NCBI GenBank assembly: GCA_038203095.1
Contig: JBBREH010000026.1
Location: forward strand, 1-19,456
DNA: 19,456 bases
Direction of reading: 5' to 3'
Origin: PALSA-1336 sp038203095
GTDB lineage: Bacteria; Patescibacteriota; Doudnabacteria; UBA920
Each line of letters opens with the position of its first letter. Positions within the stretch are counted from its first letter, which is position 1. This document shows, piece by piece, positions 1 to 7,551 of the stretch. Both the position numbers and the translations under genes were made by a program. The notes under the pieces are model-generated. The model searched no databases. It saw only the letters and a program-made list of their open reading frames with translations, and had not been told where the DNA came from.

Positions 1-62
1 TTGCTTTCCCTTACAAATAACTTCATAGGAACCGCAGTATTTACACTTTTTTTAAATGGCAT
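1..62 (-). CDS. Possible start of a zinc-ribbon protein gene, partial, apparently out of frame
   Basis: On the minus strand an ATG at 62 starts M-P-F-K-K, but the clearly coding-looking frame is a neighbouring one, which reads K-K-C-K-Y-C-G-S-Y-E-V-I-C-K-G-K-Q, a CxxC zinc-ribbon beginning. That frame has a TAA at 54-52 just upstream and no start codon before the window edge. A run of seven A (minus strand, 53-47) lies at the junction; one more A would join the ATG to the cysteine frame. This may be a frameshift, a phase-variable or slippage site, a sequencing error, or chance. No ribosome binding site is visible. The function cannot be told from about 20 codons; HNH-type nucleases and zinc-ribbon proteins both start like this. 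Confidence 0.3.
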   Translation of the reverse strand, partial: MPFKKSVNTAVPMKLFVRES

Positions 63-149
63 AGTTAATTTATGTTAATAATTTACCTTAAGTATGCCAC
101 TAATTAACAAATTTAAGCGCTAATTTTAAGTATTATCTCGAAAACAACT

Positions 150-1559
150 ATGAACAACCTTGGTGAAAAATGCGGCGTGTTTGGAATTTTTGGGAAAGAC
201 TTGGACGTTAGCCGTTTAACTTTTTACGGTTTATTCGCGCTCCAGCATCGCGGCCAGGAAAGTAGTGGCATTGCCGTGGCTAGTGGCAATCACATTGACT
301 GCTACAAAAACATGGGACTTGTTACACACGTTTATAACGAAGAAACAATTTCCAGCCTTAAAGGCCACATTGCCATTGGCCATAACCGCTACTCTACCAG
401 CGAAGGCTCCCACATTAAGCACGCCCAGCCAATTGTGGTTAATGACCAACTCGCACTTGCCCACAACGGCAACCTACCTTCTGTAATTGCGCTAAAAGAA
501 TTTTTACAAGGTAAAGATATAGCGACCGATGATTGCAGTGACAGTGAGCTTATGGCCAAAGCTATTGGCTATTATCTTGACCATGGGGAATCCATAAAAG
601 AAGCCATAGTTAAGGCTTACCCGCTATTTACCGGCGCATTTTCCCTGACAATTTTAACAAAAGATGCGCTTGTGGCAGTACGCGACACTTTTGGTGTACG
701 CCCTTTGTGTATGGGCAAAATCGGAACCGATGGAACTGTTTTTGCCTCCGAATCCTGCGCCTTTCACACCGTGGGCGCCGAGTACGTACGCGAGGTTCAG
801 CCTGGAGAAATGGTAATTGTTACCGAGGCCGGAGTGGAATCGGTCCAAATAGAAAAATCCCAAACCAAAGTGGATATTTTTGAATTTGTTTATTTTGCCC
901 GCCCGGATAGTAATATTTTGGACACCTCTGTTTATAGCGTCAGAAAAAATTGTGGCATTAACCTGTTTAAAGAATACCCAATTAAAGCCGACATTGTTGT
1001 GCCGGTGCCCGAAACCGCCATTCCGGTTGCCACGGGTTACGCAGCGGCAAGCGGAATTCCGCTGGAAATGGCTTTAGTTAAAAATCGCTATATTCACCGA
1101 ACCTTTATTCAGCCCGAACAGCACAGCCGGGATTTGGGCGTAAAATTAAAACTTACTCCCCTGCCGGAAGTTTTAAAAGGCAAAAGCGTGGTGGTTATGG
1201 ATGATTCCATAGTCCGCGGCACTACTTCCCGCCAAATTGTTAAAATGCTTTTTGAAGCCGGCGCGCGCGAAGTCCATATGCTTATAAGCTCACCGCCAGT
1301 TAAATTCCCCGACTTTTATGGTATAGATACGCCCAAACAAGAAAAACTTATTGCCTCGCATAAGTCTGTGGAAGAAATTCGACAATTTTTAGGTGCTACT
1401 TCGCTCTATTATTTGTCTATGCCAGGCTTAATTGCCGCCACTGGCTTAAGTGAAGATTTATTTTGCACCTCCTGCTTTACCGGCCAGTACCCGATTAATT
1501 TGCTTGAACGCGCGAAAGAAGTTTCCGAACCGGTATATGCAGATGTCGCTTCTACATAA
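150..1559 (+). CDS. purF: Amidophosphoribosyltransferase
   Basis: Catalyses the first committed step of purine synthesis, making 5-phosphoribosylamine from PRPP and glutamine. The N-terminal Ntn-type glutaminase domain begins at Cys8 in C-G-V-F-G-I; the seven residues before it are a likely propeptide, as in the Bacillus-type enzyme. The C-terminal phosphoribosyltransferase domain has the PRPP loop V-V-V-M-D-D-S-I-V-R-G-T-T-S with the two Asp at about 351-352. At 469 residues it is full length. The Bacillus enzyme holds a 4Fe-4S cluster with four Cys; here only the C-terminal pair (C-T-S-C-F-T-G) is kept, while the positions aligned by eye with the other two read Asp (D-I-F-E-F and F-P-D-F-Y-G-I-D). 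First gene of the purine run. No Shine-Dalgarno is seen; TATTAT at 131-136 is a possible -10. Confidence 0.96.
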   Translation: MNNLGEKCGVFGIFGKDLDVSRLTFYGLFALQHRGQESSGIAVASGNHIDCYKNMGLVTHVYNEETISSLKGHIAIGHNRYSTSEGSHIKHAQPIVVNDQLALAHNGNLPSVIALKEFLQGKDIATDDCSDSELMAKAIGYYLDHGESIKEAIVKAYPLFTGAFSLTILTKDALVAVRDTFGVRPLCMGKIGTDGTVFASESCAFHTVGAEYVREVQPGEMVIVTEAGVESVQIEKSQTKVDIFEFVYFARPDSNILDTSVYSVRKNCGINLFKEYPIKADIVVPVPETAIPVATGYAAASGIPLEMALVKNRYIHRTFIQPEQHSRDLGVKLKLTPLPEVLKGKSVVVMDDSIVRGTTSRQIVKMLFEAGAREVHMLISSPPVKFPDFYGIDTPKQEKLIASHKSVEEIRQFLGATSLYYLSMPGLIAATGLSEDLFCTSCFTGQYPINLLERAKEVSEPVYADVAST

Positions 1560-1560
1560 A

Positions 1561-1615
1561 TACTAAATATATGAAACTTAAAATTTAGTACTTTTCGCGC
1601 TTTTAGTATTTAGTA
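1561..1615. repeat. Inverted repeat of TACTAAATA between purF and purN
   Basis: Perfect nine-base arms TACTAAATA (1561-1569) and TATTTAGTA (1607-1615) flank an AT-rich spacer that carries a third partial copy (ATTTAGTA, about 1583-1590). The same words recur after purM (7552-7615) and after purB (about 10350-10360), so this appears to be a dispersed short-repeat family. No T-run follows the arms, so it is a poor intrinsic terminator. Confidence 0.45.
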
Positions 1616-1626
1616 GAGAATATATT

Positions 1627-2226
1627 ATGAACGTCGCAATCCTAATTTCCAATGCCGGCACGGGCACCAACCTTAAAGCCATTATTGAGGGCATTAAGCT
1701 AGGTAAAATACAGGGCAGAATTATTGCCGTAATTTGTGACAAAGCAGATACGCTTGGTCTTATGCACGCTCGGGATAATAAACTACCAATTGAAATCTGC
1801 CCAAAAAAAGAAGACCTCCTGCCCCTACTAAAAAAACTCAACCCCGATTATATTTGTCTGGCTGGCTGGAAACAAATTATTCTTGACGAGGTAATCTTGG
1901 CGTTTCCCAATAAAATTTTAAACCTGCATCCAGGAATAATTCCTGACACCATCAACGGCACATCAAAAAATCCTGATGGCACCCCCGCGCTTTGGAACAA
2001 AGGAATGTTAACCACCAAAGCTATTTCCAACTTTCTTGAACAAAAAGCTACATATGCCGGTTCCTCCATTCACTTTTTAACTTTGGAATTTGACTTCGGC
2101 CCGGTACTGGGCAGATGCTTTGAAAAAATTGAAAATGATGATACTATAGATTCTTTATACGCTAGACTTAAAGTTAAGGAGAATCAAATGTATGTAGATG
2201 TTTTAACAAAGATCGCAGTTAATTAA
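1627..2226 (+). CDS. purN: Phosphoribosylglycinamide formyltransferase, 10-formyl-THF dependent
   Basis: Transfers a formyl group from 10-formyltetrahydrofolate to GAR, giving FGAR. The formyltransferase fold starts with M-N-V-A-I-L-I-S-N-A-G-T-G-T-N-L. The catalytic Asn and His are in I-L-N-L-H-P-G, and the catalytic Asp is in L-E-F-D-F-G-P-V-L-G-R, matching Asn106, His108 and Asp144 of the E. coli enzyme. The segment between the N-x-H-P motif and the Asp (I-I-P-D-T-I-N-G-T-S-K onward) is longer than in E. coli PurN and contains N-P-D-G-T-P-A-L-W-N-K-G, so this is a divergent subtype. At 199 residues it is complete. It follows purF after 67 bases and precedes a hydrolase gene after 9 bases. 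Confidence 0.9.
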   Translation: MNVAILISNAGTGTNLKAIIEGIKLGKIQGRIIAVICDKADTLGLMHARDNKLPIEICPKKEDLLPLLKKLNPDYICLAGWKQIILDEVILAFPNKILNLHPGIIPDTINGTSKNPDGTPALWNKGMLTTKAISNFLEQKATYAGSSIHFLTLEFDFGPVLGRCFEKIENDDTIDSLYARLKVKENQMYVDVLTKIAVN

Positions 2227-2235
2227 TCAAATTTT

Positions 2236-2967
2236 GTGAAAATAAAGAAAGAACAATTCACTTTTTTAAGCCAAGGGCAAAAAGTTCGTGGCACCCTCAT
2301 AACGCCAACCAAAATAGAACGAAAAATTCCCGCAGTTATTTTTTTTCATGGAATGACTAGCAGTGAAAAAGGTTATATCCCTATTGCGGAAAAATTGGCC
2401 AAACAAGGTAAGTGTGGAATGACGCTAAGCATTCGAGGCCATGGAGATAGCGAAGGAAACTTCAATAAACTTACAGTTAAAAACGCTGTCCAAGATGGTC
2501 TGAATGCCTATAAATTTTTAATTGGACATAATTTTATCGATAAAGGCAAAATAGGTTTGTGCGGATCAAGTGTTGGTGGGGTTATTGTTTCCATTGTTGC
2601 AAAACAAAAAAAGGTAAGGAGTTTAATTCTAAAAGCTCCTGCTGTTTATACAAGAAAAATGATGTCCAGTATGACATACCAACAATCGATGGCGAAGGAA
2701 AATAAAATTTTTAATGAACTTAAAGATATAAATGACACTCCCTCCATTAAAGCACTATCAAGTTTTAAAGGAAGTTTACTGTTAATAATTCCGGAGAAAG
2801 ACCAAATAATCCCTTTTAAAACTCAAAAGAATTACCTTTTAAATGCAAAAAGTACATTAAAGAAAAGGATGGTGGTAATTAAAAATGCCGATCATGGCTT
2901 GTCACGACAAAAATGGAAAAAGCAATTTGTTAGCGAAATGTTAAAATGGTTTAAAGCAACACTTTAA
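2236..2967 (+). CDS. Alpha/beta hydrolase, serine hydrolase type
   Basis: A 243-residue cytosolic alpha/beta hydrolase of the acyl-esterase/serine aminopeptidase-like group; the substrate is unknown. The oxyanion-hole region H-G-M-T-S-S is at 38-43, the nucleophile elbow G-S-S-V-G-G at 110-115 with Ser112, the acid residue is likely Asp189 in P-E-K-D-Q-I-I-P, and the His is His220 in A-D-H-G-L-S. The catalytic triad therefore looks complete. Translation starts with GTG, nine bases after purN, without a clear Shine-Dalgarno. The gene is visibly more A- and T-rich than purN and purD around it, which suggests it joined the purine run later. No direct link to purine synthesis can be read from the sequence. 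Confidence 0.85.
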   Translation: MKIKKEQFTFLSQGQKVRGTLITPTKIERKIPAVIFFHGMTSSEKGYIPIAEKLAKQGKCGMTLSIRGHGDSEGNFNKLTVKNAVQDGLNAYKFLIGHNFIDKGKIGLCGSSVGGVIVSIVAKQKKVRSLILKAPAVYTRKMMSSMTYQQSMAKENKIFNELKDINDTPSIKALSSFKGSLLLIIPEKDQIIPFKTQKNYLLNAKSTLKKRMVVIKNADHGLSRQKWKKQFVSEMLKWFKATL

Positions 2968-2971
2968 AAAC

Positions 2972-3064
2972 ATGAACAAATTCCTTACAATCCTCCTTAT
3001 TTTTGCCGGCGAAGTTTTTGCCATCTTGGCCGAAATTAGTATATATAAATGTTTTTATAATTAA
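2972..3064 (+). CDS. Tiny hydrophobic peptide (30 residues), possibly a truncated membrane gene
   Basis: An ATG four bases after the hydrolase stop opens a 30-codon frame ending in TAA at 3062-3064. The product begins M-N-K-F-L-T-I-L-L-I-F-A-G-E-V-F-A-I-L-A-E, one membrane-spanning segment, and ends I-S-I-Y-K-C-F-Y-N. It reads like the first transmembrane helix of a larger multi-pass protein that has been cut short by the AT-rich sequence after residue 21. It may be a real small membrane protein, a gene remnant, or chance. No ribosome binding site is seen. Confidence 0.3.
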   Translation: MNKFLTILLIFAGEVFAILAEISIYKCFYN

Positions 3065-3118
3065 ACAATAATTTTATGCCGAAAAATGGATTACAAATTT
3101 CAGATAGAGGGTATAAAA

Positions 3119-3466
3119 ATGGCTGAAAAATCTAACGAAATTCACAGAAGAGGGCTCCTTAATGCCGGTTTTGGTTTTACTGGCGGGGTTTTGGCAATGC
3201 ATGTGTATGAAAAATTTTCTTCTCCGAAAAATGAACAAAAAACACTGACACCCACTCAAGAACAGCAAAATATAATGGTAGGGGAAATGGCTGAAAAATT
3301 AGGAATGCTTGCAACATCCCTTTCAGCCTTGCTCGACACGGCTTTGGCGGAAGGAGATGGTTATAAGCTAACCATTTCTGGCTCACAATCAACTAAATAT
3401 TATGGCATAATATCAAAAAAAAATGGCCAAGTACATTTTCAAGTACTTGAACGCCTCCAAGCTTAA
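3119..3466 (+). CDS. Small protein with a twin-arginine-like N-terminus, function unknown
   Basis: I do not recognise this family. An upstream in-frame ATG exists at 3086, but the ATG at 3119 has an AGAGGG site about eight bases before it and gives an N-terminus M-A-E-K-S-N-E-I-H-R-R-G-L-L-N-A-G-F-G-F, so I prefer 3119 (115 residues). That N-terminus has two arginines followed by a hydrophobic, glycine-rich stretch to about residue 28, similar to a twin-arginine signal or membrane anchor; no Tat genes are in the window to support export. The rest is soluble, with a helical Q/E-rich segment and a possible beta-rich C-terminus (Y-K-L-T-I-S-G onward). The stop lies five bases before purD, so the two are probably co-transcribed. 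Confidence 0.6.
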   Translation: MAEKSNEIHRRGLLNAGFGFTGGVLAMHVYEKFSSPKNEQKTLTPTQEQQNIMVGEMAEKLGMLATSLSALLDTALAEGDGYKLTISGSQSTKYYGIISKKNGQVHFQVLERLQA

Positions 3467-3471
3467 TAATA

Positions 3472-4830
3472 ATGCATAAACTCTTAATAATCGGTTCCGG
3501 CGGGCGGGAGCATGCGCTGGCCTGGAAATTAAAACAGTCACCCAAAGTGGAGAAGATTTTTGTGGCGCCTGGCAATGCCGGAACGTCGCAGATGGCTGAG
3601 AATGTCCCAATTCCGGCAACTGATGTTTTGGCTTTGGCCACTTGGGCAGAAAAAAATGCTATTGATTTTACAGTAGTGGGTTCAGACGACGCGCTGGCTT
3701 TAGGCGTGGTGGATGAATTCCAAAAACGCGGGCTTAAAATTTGGGGCCCAAATAAAGCCGCGGCACAAATTGAAGCCAGCAAAGTCTTTGCCAAAGATTT
3801 AATGAAAAAAAACAAAATTCCGACTGCTGAATATCAAACTTTTACCGACTACAACTCCGCTCTAAACTATCTTGAAATAAAAGGCGTGCCGATTGTAATT
3901 AAGGCCTCTGGTCTCGCTTTAGGCAAAGGTGTAAGTGTTTGTAAAACTTTAAATCAAGCAAAAAAGTTTTTATACGCGGTAATGCGCGACAAAATTTTTG
4001 GCGATGCCGGCAGTGAAGTGGTTATGGAAGAATTTCTGCAAGGCCAAGAATTCTCCGTGCACGCGTTTTGCGACGGCAAAAATTTTAAACTATTACCCAC
4101 CTCTCAGGACCATAAGGCTGTTTACAATGGAGGCCTTGGCCCTAACACCGGCGGAATGGGCACAATTGCACCGGTGCCGTGGGTTACTAATGAGCTAATG
4201 GAGAGAGTGTCACTACAAATTGTAACACCCGCGCTTATGGGCCTAAAAAATTTAGGCAGCCCATTTGTGGGCTTACTGTATCCGGGATTAATGGCTTGCG
4301 ATGATGTAAGGATGGGTCTTGACCCATCTACCGAGAGGAATGGTCTAGACCATTCCCTACAAAACCAAAAAAGTATTAAGGTCATAGAATTCAACTCACG
4401 CTTTGGCGATCCGGAAACCCAAAGCTATATGCGCTTACTAAAAACCGATTTGTTTGATATTCTGGAAGCCTGCGTAAATGGCACTTTGGCTAATATTGAA
4501 ATCGAATGGAGAAAAAAGTTTGCCTGCTGCATTGTTCTGGCCTCCGGCGGCTATCCGGATAAATACCAAAAAGGTTTACCAGTAATTGGCATTGGAGAAG
4601 CGGAAAAATTGCCCAATATAAATATCTTCCATGCCGGCACTACATTACTAAATGGTAATGTAGTGACCAACGGCGGTCGCGTCCTTGGAGTAACCGCAAT
4701 TGCTGACGATCTGCAATCGGCCTTAAACAAAGCCTATACCGCGATAAAACTAATAAGTTTTGAGGGCATGCACTACCGCACTGACATCGGACTAAGGTCT
4801 TTGAACTATTCACTACCCACTACTCACTAA
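3472..4830 (+). CDS. purD: Phosphoribosylamine-glycine ligase (GAR synthetase)
   Basis: ATP-grasp enzyme joining glycine to phosphoribosylamine to give GAR. It starts with the typical I-I-G-S-G-G-R-E-H-A-L-A-W; the ATP-grasp core shows A-S-G-L-A-L-G-K-G-V, L-G-P-N-T-G-G-M-G and the metal-site motif E-F-N-S-R-F-G-D-P-E-T-Q. At 452 residues it is longer than the usual 420-430. The extra length is mainly a low-similarity block at about residues 277-302, between G-L-M-A and K-V-I-E-F-N, which coincides with two adjacent palindromes in the DNA (4311-4328 and 4337-4356). The C-terminal tail after T-D-I-G-L-R is encoded by an ACTAC-rich repeat that also supplies the stop codon region. It follows the small RR protein gene and precedes the HAD gene by ten bases. 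Confidence 0.95.
   Translation: MHKLLIIGSGGREHALAWKLKQSPKVEKIFVAPGNAGTSQMAENVPIPATDVLALATWAEKNAIDFTVVGSDDALALGVVDEFQKRGLKIWGPNKAAAQIEASKVFAKDLMKKNKIPTAEYQTFTDYNSALNYLEIKGVPIVIKASGLALGKGVSVCKTLNQAKKFLYAVMRDKIFGDAGSEVVMEEFLQGQEFSVHAFCDGKNFKLLPTSQDHKAVYNGGLGPNTGGMGTIAPVPWVTNELMERVSLQIVTPALMGLKNLGSPFVGLLYPGLMACDDVRMGLDPSTERNGLDHSLQNQKSIKVIEFNSRFGDPETQSYMRLLKTDLFDILEACVNGTLANIEIEWRKKFACCIVLASGGYPDKYQKGLPVIGIGEAEKLPNINIFHAGTTLLNGNVVTNGGRVLGVTAIADDLQSALNKAYTAIKLISFEGMHYRTDIGLRSLNYSLPTTH
4311..4356. repeat. Two adjacent palindromes inserted in frame within purD
   Basis: GATGGGTC-TT-GACCCATC (4311-4328) has eight-base arms, and GGAATGGTCTAGACCATTCC (4337-4356) is a perfect 20-base palindrome. They fall where PurD proteins normally run straight from the G-L-M strand to K-V-I-E-F-N, so they account for about 25 extra residues without breaking the frame. 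Each could form a hairpin in mRNA or single-stranded DNA. The arrangement resembles the in-frame palindromic elements known from Rickettsia. Confidence 0.7.
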
Positions 4831-4835
4831 CCACT
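4805..4835. repeat. ACTAC-rich dispersed repeat, copy 1 (3' end of purD)
   Basis: Contains ACTACCCACTACTCACTA, an 18-base word found again inside purB (9680-9712) and in related form beside the stop of the DinB-like gene (11601-11637). Here it encodes the last residues of PurD (S-L-P-T-T-H) and its TAA stop. Confidence 0.55.
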
Positions 4836-4840
4836 TTACA

Positions 4841-5524
4841 ATGATAAAATTAATCGCTTTTGACTGGAATGGTACACTCCTCTCAGATACTCAAATGACT
4901 CTAAAAGCTGAAAACAAGGCGATTTTGGCGGTAAAAGGCAAGCCTATTTCACTCAACAAGTTCAGGCAGACTTTTGACATCCCAATAATTAAATACTGGA
5001 AAACTTTAGGCTATTCCGATATATTTTTAAAAAAGCATCTCAATACCATAGAAGAAGTATTCCATTTAAATTACGAAATTTTTGCAAACCAAGCAAGAAC
5101 CCGCGCCGGAAGCAAAGAGGTTCTGGACTGGTTGGAAAAACAAAAAATTCAACGGGTCATTTACAGCAACCACAACATCCCCAACATTGAAAGGCGGCTT
5201 AAAAGACTAAAAATTAAGCCGCTAATTAATACCGTTCTCGCCCGACATTTAGGCGACCACTCACAACTCCACGAAAGAAGTAAAGATAAAAAACTTTTTG
5301 ACTACATAAAACAACAAAAATTTAAACCACACGAAGTTATTTCCGTTGGCGACACCGAAGAAGAAATTGAGATTGGTAAAAAATACGGTTACTATACCGT
5401 GGCCATAACCGGCGGCTATAACACTACTCCCCGCTTAAAAAAACATCATCCTGACTTTTTAATCCATAATATGCTAGAATTAAAAGGTATTGTTAAAAAA
5501 CTAAATCGTTCCTGTATAAAATGA
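4841..5524 (+). CDS. HAD-superfamily hydrolase, phosphoglycolate-phosphatase-like
   Basis: A 227-residue HAD-fold phosphatase with a helical cap (about residues 15-85). Motif I is F-D-W-N-G-T-L with the nucleophile Asp8; the second acidic residue usual in DxD is Asn10. Motif II is I-Y-S-N at about 107-110, the motif III Lys lies in R-S-K-D-K-K, and motif IV is S-V-G-D-T-E-E-E-I at about 168-176. The substrate is unknown. A nucleotide or sugar phosphate would fit the position in a purine run, but this is only inference. The start lies ten bases after purD, and its TGA overlaps the ATG of the next gene by four bases (ATGA), suggesting translational coupling. Confidence 0.82.
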   Translation: MIKLIAFDWNGTLLSDTQMTLKAENKAILAVKGKPISLNKFRQTFDIPIIKYWKTLGYSDIFLKKHLNTIEEVFHLNYEIFANQARTRAGSKEVLDWLEKQKIQRVIYSNHNIPNIERRLKRLKIKPLINTVLARHLGDHSQLHERSKDKKLFDYIKQQKFKPHEVISVGDTEEEIEIGKKYGYYTVAITGGYNTTPRLKKHHPDFLIHNMLELKGIVKKLNRSCIK

Positions 5525-5925
5525 TCGAGAGACATATAATGATTACGGAGGTCAATGAGGCAAAATCCAAAGGCGAACGAGAACACAGACTAGCCATATT
5601 CAAGGCTTTTTTAAATGGATATACTGATGAGATACCGTCTGAAATTATCAGACCTACAAAAGCAGACGGAACAAAAAACGAAAATTTTAATTCATATAAA
5701 TGCCGAAAAGGATTTTTTCTCAACATTGAGAGTTTCGCCCGTAGTGTTATTAGAAAAGGCTTCATTTCTAATCCAGAGATCTTGCAGAAATGTGAAGAAT
5801 TTTTTTCTTTTCGTCTTAATACAATTAAACAAAAAACAGATGCCAACCGAATTACTGCCGGTGAAATTCAAACAGCAAATAATTTTTTAAAATTAATTAT
5901 TGAGGAATTATCCAAACCAGCATGA
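5521..5925 (+). CDS. Unrecognised 134-residue protein between HAD gene and purE
   Basis: I do not recognise a family. The protein is hydrophilic and mostly helical, with no signal peptide, membrane segment or obvious metal site; one stretch reads I-I-R-P-T-K-A-D-G-T-K-N and is followed by two helices to L-I-I-E-E-L-S-K-P-A. The ATG overlaps the HAD stop (ATGA) and the TGA overlaps the purE start (ATGA), so it sits in a tightly coupled set. A second in-frame ATG at 5539 has GAGAG seven bases upstream and could be the true start. Base composition is more A- and T-rich than purE beside it. The tight overlaps argue for a real, translated gene. Confidence 0.65.
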   Translation: MIERHIMITEVNEAKSKGEREHRLAIFKAFLNGYTDEIPSEIIRPTKADGTKNENFNSYKCRKGFFLNIESFARSVIRKGFISNPEILQKCEEFFSFRLNTIKQKTDANRITAGEIQTANNFLKLIIEELSKPA

Positions 5926-6437
5926 CCAAATCGCAAATAGGAATAATAATGGGCTCCGACAGCGACCTGAGCGTAATGCAGGAGGCCGCTAAAGTTTTAG
6001 AAGAGTTTGGCGTAGAGTTTGAAATAACAGTTTGCTCGGCTCATCGCACTCCCGGGCGGGCGCACGAGTACGCCACCACTGCTATTAAGCGCGGGTTAAA
6101 AGTAATTATTGCCAGCGCCGGTGGCGCCGCGCATTTAGCGGGCGCAATGGCTGCCAACACAACTTTGCCGGTAATTGGCGTGCCCATTAACTGGAAATTA
6201 AACGGCCTGGACTCCCTGCTCTCCACCGCGCAAATGCCGCCGGGAGTACCCGTAGCCACAGTCGGCATAGACGGCGGCAGAAATGCCGGACTGCTAGCAT
6301 TGCAAATTTTAGGAACTTCCGATGATGCAATAGCAAAAAAATTATCCGACAACAAAGAAAAAATGGCTACCCAAGTAAACGAGAAAGCTAAAAAATTGGA
6401 AGAAATGGGTTATAAAAATTATTTAGAAAATAAATAA
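5922..6437 (+). CDS. purE: N5-carboxyaminoimidazole ribonucleotide mutase, class I PurE
   Basis: Converts N5-CAIR to CAIR by moving the carboxylate. The sequence shows I-M-G-S-D-S-D-L near the N-terminus, C-S-A-H-R-T-P with the catalytic His, and A-S-A-G-G-A-A-H-L-A-G-A-M-A, followed by L-D-S-L-L-S-T-A-Q-M-P-P-G-V-P-V-A-T-V. The S-A-H-R-T-P form points to class I, which needs N5-CAIR from PurK; purK is not in the window. The AHL motif has Ala where Pro is usual (A-A-H-L-P-G). At 171 residues it is the normal size. The start overlaps the preceding stop by four bases, and the stop overlaps the purM start by one base (TAATG). Confidence 0.95.
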   Translation: MTKSQIGIIMGSDSDLSVMQEAAKVLEEFGVEFEITVCSAHRTPGRAHEYATTAIKRGLKVIIASAGGAAHLAGAMAANTTLPVIGVPINWKLNGLDSLLSTAQMPPGVPVATVGIDGGRNAGLLALQILGTSDDAIAKKLSDNKEKMATQVNEKAKKLEEMGYKNYLENK

Positions 6438-7549
6438 TGCAAAGCGAATACGCCAAATCAGGAGTTAATTACCAAATTATGGAGCCATTTAAAATGGCTA
6501 TGATTGAGGCCGGCAAAAAAACTTTACACTTTCCGGAAAAACGCGGCGTCTATATTAACACAGAAGCCACCCACGCACACGGCGCGGTTTTTGAGTATCG
6601 TGGAACTAAGCCCCACATTTGGTGCAAAACCCAGGAAGATTTGGGCAACAAAAATTGGATAGCGGAATGGATGTACCAGCAAACCGGCAAAAGCTATTAC
6701 GATTCCATTGCCATCGACACAGCCCTAATTGTCGTTAACGACGTAATTGCCCAAGGCGCTATGCCCGTGGTGTTCAACGACCAGCTGGAAGCCAGCGAGA
6801 GCGAGTGGTATGGTGATGCCATACGCGCCAAAGATTTTGCGGACGGAATGGTAAAAATTTGCGAAGAAGTGGGCATGGCTATGCCAGCGGGTGAAAGCGC
6901 CAGCGTAAAATATCTCATTAATCCGACCCCACCGGTTAAACAAATTGCCAGTTTAAGCGGTTCGGTAACAGGCATTATTGCTCCTACCCAAAATTTAATT
7001 ACCGGCCAAAAACTTCAGCCGGGTGACCATATAATTGCAGTATCATCCAGTGGCCTACACGCTAATGGAATATCTTTAGTCATAAAAAAAGCGTTGGAAT
7101 TACCTGAACAATTTTTAACAAAACTACCCAATGGCAACAACTTAGGGCAAGAAGCTCTAATCCCAACCAAATCTTACGTACGGTTAATTGAAACCCTGCT
7201 AGAGCACGCCATAGAGATCCACGCTCTCTTGCCCGGCACCGGCGACGGCGTAGGAAAAATTGCTTTTGACAAACGCCCTTTTCAATACCGCATCCACTCT
7301 TGGCTAACCGTGCCACCACTAATGCAATATTTTCAGGAAACAATCGGTATCGGCCTAGAGGACTGCTTAAAAACCTTTAACTGGGGCGTGGGTTTTTATA
7401 TTTTTACACCTGCCTCAGAAGTTGATAAAATACTAAAGCTGGCTTTGCAAGCAGATTATGAAGCTGTCGATGTTGGAGTAGTTGAGGAAGGCAAACGCCA
7501 AGTAATTTTTGAACCTGGCAATTTAACACTAAACCCTCCGGGAGAGTAA
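6437..7549 (+). CDS. purM: Phosphoribosylformylglycinamidine cyclo-ligase (AIR synthetase), divergent
   Basis: ATP-dependent ring closure of FGAM to AIR, in the PurM/SelD/ThiL superfamily. Recognisable blocks are Y-A-K-S-G-V-N near the start; V-V-N-D-V-I-A-Q-G-A-M-P-V-V-F-N-D; A-G-E-S-A in place of the usual G-G-E-T-A; S-S-S-G-L-H-A-N-G-I-S-L-V; P-T-K-S-Y-V; and N-W-G-V-G-F toward the C-terminus. The usual H-I-T-G-G-G block is replaced by L-P-G-T-G-D-G. These differences mark a divergent branch of the family, but order and spacing match PurM and the position next to purE supports the call. At 370 residues it is slightly longer than typical (about 345). It is the last gene before a 155-base gap. 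Confidence 0.9.
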   Translation: MQSEYAKSGVNYQIMEPFKMAMIEAGKKTLHFPEKRGVYINTEATHAHGAVFEYRGTKPHIWCKTQEDLGNKNWIAEWMYQQTGKSYYDSIAIDTALIVVNDVIAQGAMPVVFNDQLEASESEWYGDAIRAKDFADGMVKICEEVGMAMPAGESASVKYLINPTPPVKQIASLSGSVTGIIAPTQNLITGQKLQPGDHIIAVSSSGLHANGISLVIKKALELPEQFLTKLPNGNNLGQEALIPTKSYVRLIETLLEHAIEIHALLPGTGDGVGKIAFDKRPFQYRIHSWLTVPPLMQYFQETIGIGLEDCLKTFNWGVGFYIFTPASEVDKILKLALQADYEAVDVGVVEEGKRQVIFEPGNLTLNPPGE

Positions 7550-7551
7550 AA

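Noticed and set aside
1..149. Purine riboswitch or PurR-type operator before purF
   Set aside because: The 88-base gap is AT-rich and shows no purine aptamer core or clear operator; only a weak -10-like TATTAT is visible.
3074..3124. Short plus-strand frame starting at ATG 3074
   Set aside because: It is 16 codons long, lacks a ribosome site and overlaps the better supported gene; nothing shows it is translated.
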